Of a stretch of 64,000 nucleotides of DNA, positions 53,393-63,669 are shown piece by piece (positions within the stretch are counted from its first letter, which is position 1; every line of letters starts with the position of its first letter). The position numbers were made by a program, and so were the translations under genes. The notes below the pieces were generated by a model that saw only the letters and a list, made by a program, of their open reading frames with translations, was not told the origin of the DNA and did no database searches. Source of the DNA: an uncultured Bacteroidales bacterium (GTDB taxonomy: Bacteria > Bacteroidota > Bacteroidia > Bacteroidales > F082); the NCBI GenBank assembly GCA_947304185.1, contig CAMZAM010000007.1, positions 1-64,000 of the forward strand, written 5' to 3'.

Positions 53393-54820
53393 TTAATATC
53401 TGTAAATATCAGCTTTATAAGGGCCTTCGATAGGAACGCCGATGTAGTCGGCTTGTTTCTGCGTGAGCTTGGTCAGCTTCACTCCTATCTTCTCGAGATG
53501 CAGACGTGCCACCTCTTCGTCGAGGTATTTCGGCAGGCAGTAGACGTCGACCGGATAGGTGCCGCGTTTGGCCCAGAGATCCATCTGCGCCAAGGTCTGG
53601 TTAGTGAACGAGTTGCTCATCACGAAGCTCGCGTGACCTGTGGCGCAGCCGAGGTTAACCAGACGGCCTTCTGCCAGGATGAAGATGGCTTTTCCGTCGG
53701 GTTTCACGAACTTGTCGACCTGCGGTTTTATGTTGATTTTCTTGACACCTTTATAGTTTTCCAATGCATTGACCTGTATCTCGTTGTCGAAATGACCTAT
53801 GTTGCATACGATGGCCTGATCTTTCATCTGGAGCATGTGCTCGAGTGTGATAACGTCGCAGTTGCCGGTGCATGTTACGAAGATGTTGCCTTCCTTCACA
53901 GCCTCTTCCATCGTGGTGACTTCATAGCCTTCCATGGCAGCCTGCAGAGCGCATATCGGGTCGATCTCGGTGACTATGACGCGGGCGCCGTAGGAACGCA
54001 TCGACTGTGCGCAGCCTTTACCCACATCACCGTAGCCTAACACCACGATGACTTTACCTGCGAGCATCACGTCGGTGGCACGTTTGATGCCGTCGGCCAA
54101 AGACTCACGGCAGCCGTACATGTTATCGAACTTGCTCTTGGTGACGCTGTCGTTCACGTTGATGGCAGGTACGAGAAGCTTGCCGGCTTCTTTCATCTGA
54201 TAGAGACGGTGCACGCCTGTTGTTGTCTCTTCCGACACGCCTTTCCAGTTGGCCACCACTTTGTGCCAGTGTTGAGGATCCATCTTATATGTCTCTTTGA
54301 TGACACCCATCAAGGCTTTCTCTTCGGCGTTTGTCGGTTCCACCTCGAGGAGCTTAGGGTCGTTCTCGCACTCATAGCCTTTGTGTATCAACAATGTGGC
54401 ATCGCCACCGTCGTCGACGATGAGGTCAGGGCCGTTGCCATCGGGGAAAGTGAGGGCGCGCATGGTGCACCACCAGTAGTCGTCGAGGGTCTCGCCTTTC
54501 CAAGCAAACACTGGCGTTCCGCCTGCCACGATACCTGCCGCGGCATGGTCTTGTGTCGAGAAGATGTTGCAGCTTGCCCAGCGTACCTCGGCGCCGAGAG
54601 CCTTCAACGTCTCGATGAGACATGCGGTTTGGATTGTCATGTGGAGCGATCCGCTGATGCGTGCGCCTTTGAGAGGCTTACTCTCACCATATTTCTTACG
54701 GAGTGCCATCAGACCTGGCATCTCGTGTTCTGAAATTTCAATGTCTTTTCTTCCCCACTCTGCCAGACTCGGGTCGGCGATGAGGTAAGGAAGGTCCATT
54801 CTCTTGAGTTCTTCTTTCAT
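53393..54820 (-). CDS. ahcY: Adenosylhomocysteinase
   Basis: NAD-dependent enzyme splitting S-adenosylhomocysteine to adenosine and homocysteine, which keeps methylation reactions going. Seen in 475 residues: [18 protein letters not shown] (substrate-binding), [16 protein letters not shown], the NAD Rossmann motif [20 protein letters not shown] and the C-terminal [22 protein letters not shown] segment, ending ADIYRY as in other AhcY. Full length. It starts 9 bases after the fucosidase stop, forming leuS-fucosidase-ahcY. Confidence 0.96.
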   Translation of the reverse strand: MKEELKRMDLPYLIADPSLAEWGRKDIEISEHEMPGLMALRKKYGESKPLKGARISGSLHMTIQTACLIETLKALGAEVRWASCNIFSTQDHAAAGIVAGGTPVFAWKGETLDDYWWCTMRALTFPDGNGPDLIVDDGGDATLLIHKGYECENDPKLLEVEPTNAEEKALMGVIKETYKMDPQHWHKVVANWKGVSEETTTGVHRLYQMKEAGKLLVPAINVNDSVTKSKFDNMYGCRESLADGIKRATDVMLAGKVIVVLGYGDVGKGCAQSMRSYGARVIVTEIDPICALQAAMEGYEVTTMEEAVKEGNIFVTCTGNCDVITLEHMLQMKDQAIVCNIGHFDNEIQVNALENYKGVKKINIKPQVDKFVKPDGKAIFILAEGRLVNLGCATGHASFVMSNSFTNQTLAQMDLWAKRGTYPVDVYCLPKYLDEEVARLHLEKIGVKLTKLTQKQADYIGVPIEGPYKADIYRY

Positions 54821-54829
54821 ATTTCAATT

Positions 54830-56215
54830 TTATCTTAATTCTATAACGACAGCATGTTCAAAATCTACGTTGTTATTAATATTAATAAGGTATCCGTCGT
54901 CGGTCTTTTTGAGCTTGGCTCTACCTCTGCCGCCGAGGATTCTCGCCTTTTTTCTGTTACCTAAATCGGCATTGATTGTAAATGACTTAGGCATCACTTC
55001 ACCTGGATTCAGGAGATATATGACAAAGACGAGGCCGTCTCTCTGTGTGAAACGTACCTTTCCGTCGCAGTAAGGATAGAAAGGCCGTGTTCCATAGATA
55101 GCTTGACCATTGATTCTCATCCACTTGCCTATCTCATGCATACGGTCGACGGCGGTTGGGGGCAACTCGCCATCAGGTGATGGGCCTACGTTGAGGAGGT
55201 AGTTACCTCCTTTGGCCACGATGTCGACCAGGTAATGTATTATCTTATTGGTACTCTTGTAGTTATCGTTCTCAACGTAGGACCACGAGTTGCCCATCGA
55301 CATGCACGTCTCCCATGGATAGGGGAGCAATGTGTCGGGGACTTGCTGTTCGGGAGTCTGATAATTCTCGTATATCCCGTGTACTGTGCGGTCGACTATG
55401 ATGAGGTCGGGGTTATTTTCGCGGGCCATCCCAGCTATGCGGGGCATGTCGATGTCCTGAATATAGCCTTTGCAGCCCAGCCATTCGCGATATTCATCGG
55501 TGAGGCTATATTCAGGACGGACCCAACCGCCGTCGAGCCACAAGATGTCGATATCGCCATAGTTGTGTGTCAGCTCATATATCTGGTTATAAGTGAAATC
55601 GCAGAAACGCTGCCATCTTTCAGGATATTTCTTCGGGTCATAGTTCACGTTACGGTCGGGTGTTGCCCATTGCTCAGCCCAGTAATCAGGATGATGCCAG
55701 TCGGGTTTCGAGAAATACAAGCCTGTCCAGAAGTCACGTTTCCTGAATGCCTCCACGATGGCACCGGTGATGTCGGCTCTTTTGTTTTTCGAGAACGGAC
55801 ATGACGGGTCGACAGTCGAATAGGTCGTCTCCTTAGTGTCGAACATACAGAAACCGTCGTGATGTTTAGTGGTGAACACCACATACTTCATTCCGGCTTC
55901 CTTAGCCAGCTTAGCCCATGCATCGGGATTGAATTTCTTAGGCTTGAAAGTCTTGTTAAGTGCCTGATAATCAGCCTTATACTGAATATAATTAGCGCCG
56001 CCGCGATCAATCCAATCCTCGTTGCATATCGACCATGATTCCACCACTCCCCATTGCGAATAGATACCCCAATGCATCATGAAACCGAACTTCAGGTCCT
56101 GCCATTGTTCGAGACGTTTAGTGATGACAGGGTTAGACTCGCGTTCCTGGACGTTCTGGGCAGAGACGGATGTCGCGACACCTATTAATATTAATATCCA
56201 GAATATTTTTTTCAT
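54830..56215 (-). CDS. Exported GH29 alpha-L-fucosidase
   Basis: Removes terminal alpha-L-fucose from glycans. Seen in 461 residues: a signal peptide (about 19 residues, ending VSAQ), the GH29 core (LKFGFMMHWGIYSQWG, YVVFTTKHHDGFCMFDTK, LYFSKPDWHHPDYW), the nucleophile Asp in DILWLDGGW and a short C-terminal beta domain. The start at 56215 (MKKIFW) is chosen because its A is the last base of the leuS stop (TAATG) and it gives a proper signal peptide. An exported fucosidase translationally coupled to a tRNA synthetase is an odd pairing. Confidence 0.92.
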   Translation of the reverse strand: MKKIFWILILIGVATSVSAQNVQERESNPVITKRLEQWQDLKFGFMMHWGIYSQWGVVESWSICNEDWIDRGGANYIQYKADYQALNKTFKPKKFNPDAWAKLAKEAGMKYVVFTTKHHDGFCMFDTKETTYSTVDPSCPFSKNKRADITGAIVEAFRKRDFWTGLYFSKPDWHHPDYWAEQWATPDRNVNYDPKKYPERWQRFCDFTYNQIYELTHNYGDIDILWLDGGWVRPEYSLTDEYREWLGCKGYIQDIDMPRIAGMARENNPDLIIVDRTVHGIYENYQTPEQQVPDTLLPYPWETCMSMGNSWSYVENDNYKSTNKIIHYLVDIVAKGGNYLLNVGPSPDGELPPTAVDRMHEIGKWMRINGQAIYGTRPFYPYCDGKVRFTQRDGLVFVIYLLNPGEVMPKSFTINADLGNRKKARILGGRGRAKLKKTDDGYLININNNVDFEHAVVIELR

Positions 56216-59043
56216 TATCCGACAACAATATTGATGATTTTCTTTGGGATGAAAATGACCTTGCGGATGGTGACGCCTTCGAGCCATTTCTTGGCTTCAG
56301 GGGCGTTGACGACGGAGTTCTGCACCTCATCCTGCTTCATATCGAGAGGCAGTTCGAGGTCGAAACGTTTCTTTCCGTTGAACGAAACAGGATACAAGAA
56401 GGTGTTCTCGGCCACATGTTGTGCGTCGAAGTCAGGGAATTTCTGGTTGACGACGCTGTCGTTGTGTCCCATCTGATGCCACAGCTCTTCGGCGATATGT
56501 GGTGCATAAGGCGAAATCATGATAGCCATTGGCTCGAGGATAGCGCGTTTGTTGCACTTCATATCGGTGAGCTCATTGACACATATCATGAAAGCGGAGA
56601 CGACGGTGTTGAACGAGATACGCTCGATGTCTTCCTCTTCTTTCTTGATGAGTTTATGCAAAACCTTCAGCTCTTCTTTAGTTGCGGGCTCGTCGCTGAT
56701 TTCCGAATACAGCTTCCAGAACTTCTTCAGGAAACGGAAAGTACCTTCAATGCCTTGGGTATCCCATGGTTTCGACTGTTCGAGAGGTCCGAGGAACATC
56801 TCGTAGAGACGCAGGGTGTCGGCGCCGTATTTTGCCACGAGATCGTCAGGGTTCTGGACATTAAACTTCGACTTCGACATTTTTTCAATGAGCCAGTCGC
56901 AGACGAACACATCTTTGCTATCCTTATCTTTTTCATAGATAAATTGTGCATCTTTAAGGTCATCGCGCCAAGCTTTAAATGCCTCAGTATCAAGAATATC
57001 GTTATGAACGATGTTAATATCCACCAAAATCGGGTCGCTGAATAACTCACGGTCTTTGCAATTCTTTGAAATAAACAGCGGGCCGTTGCATTCGACTTTC
57101 TGGCCTGTCACCTTCAACATCTTGTCTTTGTTCACACGGTAGGCGAGGCTGGAGCGTCCTTGTATCATTCCTTGATTTATCATTCTCTGGAAAGGCTCGT
57201 CTTTACAGGCGATTCCGAGGTCGAACAGGAATTTGTTCCAGAAACGGCTGTAGATGAGGTGACCTGTGGCATGCTCTGCGCCGCCGATGTAAAGGTCGAC
57301 GTTCTGCCAATAGCCGTTAGCTTCTTTGGAGAAATATTCTTTGTCGTTATGCGGATCCATATAGCGGAGGTAATAGCCGCTTGAGCCTGCAAAACCTGGC
57401 ATTGTATTTGTCTCGATAGGATAGCCCTCTTCAGTGACCCAGTTCTTTGCACGAGCCAATGGCGGCTCGCCTGTCTCTGTCGGCTTATATGCGTCGATGG
57501 AAGGCAGCTCAAGAGGTAACTTATTGACATCCATGGCATAAGGCATCCCGTTCTTATAATAGATTGGGAATGGCTCACCCCAGTAACGCTGACGGCTGAA
57601 GATGGCGTCGCGCAGACGGTAGTTGGTCTTTCCTTTACCGATGCCGAGTTTCTCGAGTTCTTCGATCATGCGGAGGATAGCCTGTTTCACTGTGAGTCCG
57701 TTGAGGAACTCTGAGTTTACCAGCACGCCTTCCTTGGCGTCGAACGACTCTGTCCATGTGGCAGGATCTGACGGCTCTTCGCCTGGTTTCGCCACGACTT
57801 GGATTATCGGGAGGTTGAAATGACGTGCGAAGGCGAAGTCGCGGCTGTCGTGAGCCGGCACTGCCATGATGGCACCGGTGCCATAGCCCATGAGCACGTA
57901 ATCGGAGATCCAGATCGGGATCTTGGTGCCGTTGAACGGGTTGACGGCGTAAGAGCCTGTGAACACTCCACTCACCTTCTTCACCTCTGACATACGCTCA
58001 CGTTCGGAGCGGTTCTTAGCCCAAGTGACATATTCTTTCACTGCGGCACGTTGCTCATCGGTGGTGAGCTGGTCGATCATCTCGTGTTCAGGTGCAAGCA
58101 CCATGAAGGTGACGCCGAACAGGGTGTCGGCACGTGTCGTAAACACCTCAAAATCAATGTCTTTATCAGCAACTTTGAAGAACACAGAGGCACCCATCGA
58201 CTTGCCTATCCAGTTACGCTGCACGTCTTTTATCGACTCTGTCCAGTCGAGGGTCTCGAGGCCTTGGAGCAGACGTTCGGCGTAGGCGGTGATACGAAGC
58301 AGCCACTGTTTCATCGACTTACGGATGACAGGATAGCCGCCGCGCACTGATAAGCCGTCCTGGACTTCATCGTTGGCGAGCACCGTACCTAATTCTGGAC
58401 ACCAGTTCACCATGGTGTCGGCGAGATATGCGAGGCGGTAGTTCATCAGCGTTTCCTGTTGTTCACGCTCACTCATGGCATTCCAGTGCGCGGCAGTGAT
58501 GGCCATCGGCTTGGTGCAAGCCACATCAAGACCTTCGGTGCCGTTTTTGCTCAGATAATCGACAAGTTGCGATATCGGCTGAGCTTTCTTGCATTTGTTG
58601 CAATAATATGAGTTGAACAGCTGGAGAAACGTCCACTGTGTCCATTTATAATATTTAGGGTCGGAGGTGCGCACCTCGCGGTCCCAGTCATAGCAGAAAC
58701 CGATTTTATCCATCTGCTCACGGTAACGGTTGATATTCTTCTCCGTGGTGATGGCAGGGTGGGTACCCGTCTGGATGGCATATTGCTCAGCCGGAAGTCC
58801 GTAGGCGTCGTAGCCCATCGGGTGAAGCACGTTGAAACCCTTCAAACGCTTGTAGCGGGCATAGATATCAGAGGCGATATAGCCCAGCGGGTGGCCCACA
58901 TGAAGGCCTGCGCCCGACGGATAAGGGAACATGTCCAACACATAAAACTTCGGCTTGTTATGGTCGACTTCAACATGATAAATCTTGTTGTCACGCCAGT
59001 ATTCCTGCCATTTTTTCTCGATTTCTTCAAAATTATATTCCAT
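56215..59043 (-). CDS. leuS: Leucyl-tRNA synthetase
   Basis: Class I synthetase charging tRNA-Leu. Seen in 942 residues: HIGH-type motif [16 protein letters not shown], a CP1 editing domain (about 220-430; [34 protein letters not shown]), KMSKS ([14 protein letters not shown]) and a C-terminal anticodon-binding region. The ATG at 59043 ([16 protein letters not shown]) is the typical Bacteroidetes start; an upstream in-frame extension is AT-rich and not conserved-looking. Coupled to the fucosidase. Confidence 0.97.
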   Translation of the reverse strand: MEYNFEEIEKKWQEYWRDNKIYHVEVDHNKPKFYVLDMFPYPSGAGLHVGHPLGYIASDIYARYKRLKGFNVLHPMGYDAYGLPAEQYAIQTGTHPAITTEKNINRYREQMDKIGFCYDWDREVRTSDPKYYKWTQWTFLQLFNSYYCNKCKKAQPISQLVDYLSKNGTEGLDVACTKPMAITAAHWNAMSEREQQETLMNYRLAYLADTMVNWCPELGTVLANDEVQDGLSVRGGYPVIRKSMKQWLLRITAYAERLLQGLETLDWTESIKDVQRNWIGKSMGASVFFKVADKDIDFEVFTTRADTLFGVTFMVLAPEHEMIDQLTTDEQRAAVKEYVTWAKNRSERERMSEVKKVSGVFTGSYAVNPFNGTKIPIWISDYVLMGYGTGAIMAVPAHDSRDFAFARHFNLPIIQVVAKPGEEPSDPATWTESFDAKEGVLVNSEFLNGLTVKQAILRMIEELEKLGIGKGKTNYRLRDAIFSRQRYWGEPFPIYYKNGMPYAMDVNKLPLELPSIDAYKPTETGEPPLARAKNWVTEEGYPIETNTMPGFAGSSGYYLRYMDPHNDKEYFSKEANGYWQNVDLYIGGAEHATGHLIYSRFWNKFLFDLGIACKDEPFQRMINQGMIQGRSSLAYRVNKDKMLKVTGQKVECNGPLFISKNCKDRELFSDPILVDINIVHNDILDTEAFKAWRDDLKDAQFIYEKDKDSKDVFVCDWLIEKMSKSKFNVQNPDDLVAKYGADTLRLYEMFLGPLEQSKPWDTQGIEGTFRFLKKFWKLYSEISDEPATKEELKVLHKLIKKEEEDIERISFNTVVSAFMICVNELTDMKCNKRAILEPMAIMISPYAPHIAEELWHQMGHNDSVVNQKFPDFDAQHVAENTFLYPVSFNGKKRFDLELPLDMKQDEVQNSVVNAPEAKKWLEGVTIRKVIFIPKKIINIVVG

Positions 59044-59127
59044 AATATTTCTAAAAATTTCCCGTTTAAAAAAACGTGTAAAATTACAACATTTTTTGCT
59101 ACACACCTTATTTAAATAAAAATTTTG

Positions 59128-59135
59128 TATTTTTG
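59128..59135 (+). promoter_or_regulatory. -7 element of the histidine kinase gene (near-leaderless)
   Basis: TATTTTTG ends only four bases before the ATG at 59140, so transcription from it would begin at or next to the start codon. Confidence 0.45.
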
Positions 59136-59139
59136 TGGT

Positions 59140-60645
59140 ATGAAAAATAACATTTATTCACAAAAAAGATGGTGGAATCTGGCGCTCACCGTGCTGGCTG
59201 TAATCATCATAACCATCTCTATTTACTATACAAACCGACTGGTGAAGCGTTTTGCGGCGCAGGAGTCGAAGCAGATCGAGATGTGGGCCGAGGCGGTGCA
59301 GAGCCATGCCGAGCTGATGAACTACACCAAGGTGTTCTTTAACGAGGTGGGCGAGCAAGAGCAGAAACGCGTGCAGCTGCTGGCGAAAGCCTACGAGAGC
59401 TTCCTTGAGGCCAGCCCTGAAGAAAACACCTCCATATATCTTGACATCATCCAGAGTAACATAAGCATTCCCGTAGTAATAACTGATAATTCCGCGAAGA
59501 TCGACCTCTCCATTAACCTACCAGATCATCTCAAGGACAAGACCAAGTTCGACAAGGAGATGATGGAGGAGTTCAGCATTTACCAGCCTATAAAAATCGA
59601 CCTTTTTGGAAAGACGAAATGGCTTTATTATAAAGAATCGTTGATTTTCACTGAGTTGAAAGAAGTCCTCGACGGCTTGTTCGAGCTTTTCATCAACGAC
59701 GTGACTGACAATGCAGTAGGTGCGCCCGTCATCATCATCGACAGCACCGACAACAGCGTGTTAGCTTACGGAAACCTCGATTCTATCAAGATGAAAGACA
59801 GAAAATACGTTGAGAATCAGATATATACGATGCAGGAAGAGTGCGTCCCGATAAAAGTCAACTATCTCGATGACAACAAGATATACATTTATTACAGACA
59901 GTCGGACCTACTTATGCAGATGCGATATTTCCCGCTTGTGCAGATATTGATTTTCGGCTTGTTTGCGCTTCTGGCATACCTTATGTTCAGCTACATACGT
60001 CGATCGGAGCAAAACCAGGTGTGGGCCGGCATGGCTAAAGAGACAGCACATCAGATAGGTACGCCTCTGAGCTCGTTGATGGGCTGGGTTGAGCTTCTGA
60101 AGATGGAAGAGAAACCGTTCATAGGGACGTCGGAGATGGAAATAGATATCGACAGGTTGAAGACGATAACGGAGCGTTTCTCGAAGATCGGCTCCATCCC
60201 CACCTTGGAAAGAACCGACGTGGTGGCTGTCGTCGACAAGACCATGAGATACATGCAGCACCGCTTCTCGTCGAAGTTTGAGTTCGATGTGCAACTGCCT
60301 GTGCGTGAGATAGTTATACCACTGAACGCCGCCTTGTTCAGCTGGGTACTGGAGAACCTCACCAAGAACGCCATCGACGCGATGAGCGACAAAGGTAAGG
60401 TCACCGTCGAGCTCACCGAAGACGACGGCAACGTGTTTATCGACATCAGCGATACAGGCAAAGGACTTCCACGAAGCATGTACAAGCAGATATTCCAGCC
60501 TGGCTACACCTCGAAGAAACGCGGCTGGGGACTTGGACTGTCGCTGGCCAAACGTATCATCGAAAACTACCATAAAGGCAAGATTTTCGTAAAGAGCAGC
60601 GTAGTCGGACAAGGCACTACATTCAGGATAATTCTAAAAAAATAA
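59140..60645 (+). CDS. Membrane sensor histidine kinase, orphan
   Basis: A 501-residue HisKA/HATPase sensor kinase. Seen: two membrane helices (about 13-35 and 264-285) bracketing a periplasmic sensor domain of about 230 residues; H-box [19 protein letters not shown]-box ([13 protein letters not shown]) and G boxes ([24 protein letters not shown]). No response regulator is near. The periplasmic domain is unrecognised. The next gene, GGGP synthase, begins 3 bases after the stop, so the two are cotranscribed. The ATG is chosen over an upstream TTG that would overlap the -7 box. Confidence 0.92.
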   Translation: MKNNIYSQKRWWNLALTVLAVIIITISIYYTNRLVKRFAAQESKQIEMWAEAVQSHAELMNYTKVFFNEVGEQEQKRVQLLAKAYESFLEASPEENTSIYLDIIQSNISIPVVITDNSAKIDLSINLPDHLKDKTKFDKEMMEEFSIYQPIKIDLFGKTKWLYYKESLIFTELKEVLDGLFELFINDVTDNAVGAPVIIIDSTDNSVLAYGNLDSIKMKDRKYVENQIYTMQEECVPIKVNYLDDNKIYIYYRQSDLLMQMRYFPLVQILIFGLFALLAYLMFSYIRRSEQNQVWAGMAKETAHQIGTPLSSLMGWVELLKMEEKPFIGTSEMEIDIDRLKTITERFSKIGSIPTLERTDVVAVVDKTMRYMQHRFSSKFEFDVQLPVREIVIPLNAALFSWVLENLTKNAIDAMSDKGKVTVELTEDDGNVFIDISDTGKGLPRSMYKQIFQPGYTSKKRGWGLGLSLAKRIIENYHKGKIFVKSSVVGQGTTFRIILKK

Positions 60646-60648
60646 GAT

Positions 60649-61377
60649 ATGGCGATTTACGACAATTTCAATGACAAAAAACGCAAAAAACTTGCAGTTT
60701 TAATCGATCCCGACAAGCCATCGGACGCGCAGATTCTGTCGATGGTTGAGAAGGCTAACGCCGCCGACGTCGATTTTTTCTTCGTGGGAGGCAGCCTGCT
60801 GGTCACCGACAGCCTTGACCATTGCATCAAACTCATCAAGGAACACTCTAAGATTCCGGTGCTGATATTCCCGGGTAACTCATTGCAAATCAGCAAATAC
60901 TGCGACGGATTTCTCCTTTTATCTTTGATCTCCGGAAGAAACCCTGAGATGCTCATCGGACGACATGTCATCGCGGCGCCGTATCTGAAACTCTATGGCA
61001 ACGAGATCATCCCGACGGGTTATATGCTCATCGACAGCGGCAAGGCCACCTCGGTGACGTATATGAGCGACACCACACCGATACCGCACGACAAGGACGA
61101 CATCGCCATGTGCACCGCCATCGCAGGCGAGATGCTGGGCCTAAAACTCATCTACCTCGAGGCAGGATCGGGTGCCATGATGCCAGTGTCGACAAGCATG
61201 ATTTCGAAGGTGAAACAGATGATAAGCATCCCGCTTATCGTGGGCGGAGGCATCAAGACACCGGAGATGGCAGCAGAAGCCGTCAAAGCCGGAGCCGACG
61301 TTATCGTCATCGGGACAGCGTTCGAGAAAGAACCTGATTTATTGAATAAATTTGCGGAAGCAATTCACAAAGCATAA
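60649..61377 (+). CDS. Geranylgeranylglyceryl/heptaprenylglyceryl phosphate synthase family
   Basis: TIM-barrel prenyltransferase joining a long polyprenyl diphosphate to sn-glycerol-1-phosphate, the first step of archaeal-type ether lipids; group II enzymes occur in Bacteroidetes. Seen in 242 residues: LAVLIDPDKP, FFVGGSLLVTDSLD, IPVLIFPGN, YLEAGSGA and IPLIVGGGIKTPEMA with VIGTAFEKE. Length fits group II. The product lipid in Bacteroidetes is not established. Translationally adjacent to the orphan kinase. Confidence 0.92.
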   Translation: MAIYDNFNDKKRKKLAVLIDPDKPSDAQILSMVEKANAADVDFFFVGGSLLVTDSLDHCIKLIKEHSKIPVLIFPGNSLQISKYCDGFLLLSLISGRNPEMLIGRHVIAAPYLKLYGNEIIPTGYMLIDSGKATSVTYMSDTTPIPHDKDDIAMCTAIAGEMLGLKLIYLEAGSGAMMPVSTSMISKVKQMISIPLIVGGGIKTPEMAAEAVKAGADVIVIGTAFEKEPDLLNKFAEAIHKA

Positions 61378-61379
61378 TT

Positions 61380-61456
61380 TCGACCTTTAGATACTGTTTT
61401 GTGACGAAATTCCGCTATTTGTGACGAAATTCGGAAAAATTCGACCAAAAGATACT
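61380..61456. repeat. Nested direct repeats upstream of the DPP-IV-like gene
   Basis: Inner pair: TTTGTGACGAAATTC at 61398-61412 and 61418-61432, period exactly 20 bases. Outer pair: TCGACCTTTAGATACT (61380-61395) and TCGACCAAAAGATACT (61441-61456), period 61. The block fills the gap between the GGGP synthase stop and the S9 peptidase start. Two inner copies on the same helix face suggest a protein-binding operator; function unknown. Confidence 0.75.
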
Positions 61457-61485
61457 TTTTGAATAAATTAAAAAAAAGGAAAAAT

Positions 61486-63627
61486 ATGAAAAAATTATTA
61501 TTATCAGCAATCGCATTGATGTTAGTTATGACATCGTTTGCACAGGAAAAGAAGATGTTCACGCCTGAGGATGCCTCGTACAACAACTATGACGTCTATG
61601 CTAAAGGCAAGAGTTTCAAATGGCTAGGCGACAGCAACAAGTTCGTCTTCAACGAAGATAACGAGATCCGTTTCCGCAGTCCTGGCGAGAAAAGCTCGCA
61701 CAGCCTGCTGAGCCTCGACTTGCTCAACGGCATCGCCAAAGACAACGGCGCCGGCGAGTTCAAACGTCTGCCAAATATCACCTGGACAAGCGAGGACGGT
61801 GGCTATTTCTACAAGATGGGAGAAGATGGCAACATCACACTTAACACATTGAGTATCAAGAATAAAAGCATCGTAAAAGTCAATACCATTCCTGCCAATG
61901 CGGAGAATATGACACTCGAGCCGACTACGATGCGCATAGCTTATACAATAGGTAACGACCTTTACATCGCTGACTGCGGCAAGCAGATTCGTATCACCGA
62001 GAACCCCGAGAATGTCATCGCGGGACAGTCGGTGCACCGTAACGAGTTCGCCATCGACGGCGGTATTTTCTGGTCGCCCGACGGCAGCAAGCTGGCATAT
62101 TATCTGATGGATGAGAGCATGGTGACCGACTATCCGCTCGTCGACATCACGACACGCATCGCCACAGAGAAACCTATCAAATATCCTATGGCCGGAATGA
62201 CGTCACACATAGTGAAACTGCATGTTTACGACATTGCTAATGGCTCCGACGTGGTGATGAAGACAGGCGAGCCAGAAGAGCATTATCTCACCGCCATCAC
62301 TTGGAACAACGACAACAAAAACATCTACATCGGCATATTGAACCGCGGTCAGGACACGCTCAACTTCAACGAATACAACGCATTGAACGGTGAGTTCAAG
62401 CAGACCATCTTCCACGACGAGGACGCACAATATGTTGAACCTCAAGGACCTGCATATTTCTTGCCAGGCAGCACCACCGAGTTTTTGTGGCTCGCTCAAC
62501 GCGACGGCTACTATCATCTGTGGCTGCATAACACCAAGACACTGAAAGCCCGTCAGATCGAAAAAGGCAACTATGTCGTCACTGCGTTCAACGGCTTCGA
62601 CGGCAAAGGTAACGCCTACTACACCTCCACAGAGGTCAGCCCTCTGCAGCGTCATTTCTATAAGGTGAACCTGAAGAACGGAAAGAAAGTACGTCTCACC
62701 AAGAAACACGGCACACATAGCGTACTTCCAAGCAAGAGCGGCAAGTATTTCATCGACAACTACAATAGCACCGACGTGCCGAGAGCAGCTGAGATCGTCG
62801 ACGATCAAGGACGTTTTGTCGACTACCTATATACAGCCGAAAATCCTATCAAAGACTATAACATCGGTGTTACCGAGATCGACAGCATCAAGGCTGAAGA
62901 TGGACAGATGCTCTACACACGTATCATCAAGCCTTATAACTTCGATGAAAACAAGAAATACCCTGTCATTGTCTACGTTTACGGCGGTCCTCACGCTCAG
63001 CTCATCACCGACACATGGCTGGCTGGCGCTGGCATCTATCTCAACTACCTTGCACAGGAGGGATTCATAGTGTTTACTGTCGATAACCGTGGTTCTGCCG
63101 ACCGTGGCGAGGCCTTCGAGCAGGTCATCCACCGCCAGTGCGGACAGATGGAGATGCACGACCAGATGACGGGCATAGAATACCTCAAGACGAAGCCTTA
63201 CGTCGACGCTGACCGTATCGGCAGCGACGGCTGGAGCTATGGTGGATTCATGTCGACATCGTTAAAGATCAACTACCCTGAGACGTTCAAGGTCAGCGTC
63301 GCCGGTGGTCCTGTCATCAACTGGAAATACTATGAGATAATGTATGGCGAGCGTTATATGGACACCCCTGATGAGAATCCTGAAGGCTATGAGCTGACGG
63401 CATTGGACAACAAGACCGACAAACTCGAAGGAAAACTTTTGATTATCCACTGCTCGACAGACCCGACTGTGGTTTGGCAGAACAGCCTCAGCTTCTTGGA
63501 GAACGCCATCCACAACCAGAAACAGATGGATTACTTCGTCTACCCCGGTCACGACCACAACGTCTACGGCATGGACAGAGCACATCTGATAACGAAGATT
63601 ACGGAATATTTCAAAGACAATCTGTAA
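61486..63627 (+). CDS. S9 family dipeptidyl peptidase IV-like exopeptidase
   Basis: Exported serine peptidase removing N-terminal dipeptides. Seen in 713 residues: a signal peptide (about 20 residues, ending SFAQ), a beta-propeller (about 40-450) and an alpha/beta hydrolase domain with nucleophile S584 in GWSYGGFM, D659 in HCSTDPTVVWQNS and H691 in GHDHNVYG. The motif HCSTDPT replaces the more usual HGTADDN but keeps the triad Asp. ATG at 61486 gives the clean signal peptide; an upstream TTG-type start adds only Lys-rich sequence. Preceded by nested repeats, followed by a strong terminator. Confidence 0.93.
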   Translation: MKKLLLSAIALMLVMTSFAQEKKMFTPEDASYNNYDVYAKGKSFKWLGDSNKFVFNEDNEIRFRSPGEKSSHSLLSLDLLNGIAKDNGAGEFKRLPNITWTSEDGGYFYKMGEDGNITLNTLSIKNKSIVKVNTIPANAENMTLEPTTMRIAYTIGNDLYIADCGKQIRITENPENVIAGQSVHRNEFAIDGGIFWSPDGSKLAYYLMDESMVTDYPLVDITTRIATEKPIKYPMAGMTSHIVKLHVYDIANGSDVVMKTGEPEEHYLTAITWNNDNKNIYIGILNRGQDTLNFNEYNALNGEFKQTIFHDEDAQYVEPQGPAYFLPGSTTEFLWLAQRDGYYHLWLHNTKTLKARQIEKGNYVVTAFNGFDGKGNAYYTSTEVSPLQRHFYKVNLKNGKKVRLTKKHGTHSVLPSKSGKYFIDNYNSTDVPRAAEIVDDQGRFVDYLYTAENPIKDYNIGVTEIDSIKAEDGQMLYTRIIKPYNFDENKKYPVIVYVYGGPHAQLITDTWLAGAGIYLNYLAQEGFIVFTVDNRGSADRGEAFEQVIHRQCGQMEMHDQMTGIEYLKTKPYVDADRIGSDGWSYGGFMSTSLKINYPETFKVSVAGGPVINWKYYEIMYGERYMDTPDENPEGYELTALDNKTDKLEGKLLIIHCSTDPTVVWQNSLSFLENAIHNQKQMDYFVYPGHDHNVYGMDRAHLITKITEYFKDNL

Positions 63628-63633
63628 ACACAA

Positions 63634-63669
63634 TGTAGGGGCGAATGATGATTCGCCCCTACATTTTTA
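63634..63669 (+). terminator. Terminator after the S9 peptidase
   Basis: Perfect 13-bp stem TGTAGGGGCGAAT (63634-63646) with ATTCGCCCCTACA (63651-63663), loop GATG, followed by TTTTTAT. Confidence 0.9.

Noticed and set aside
59044-59106. A 21-residue N-terminal extension of leuS
   Set aside because: The extension is Cys/Lys/Phe-rich, AT-biased intergenic sequence; [16 protein letters not shown] is the normal start.
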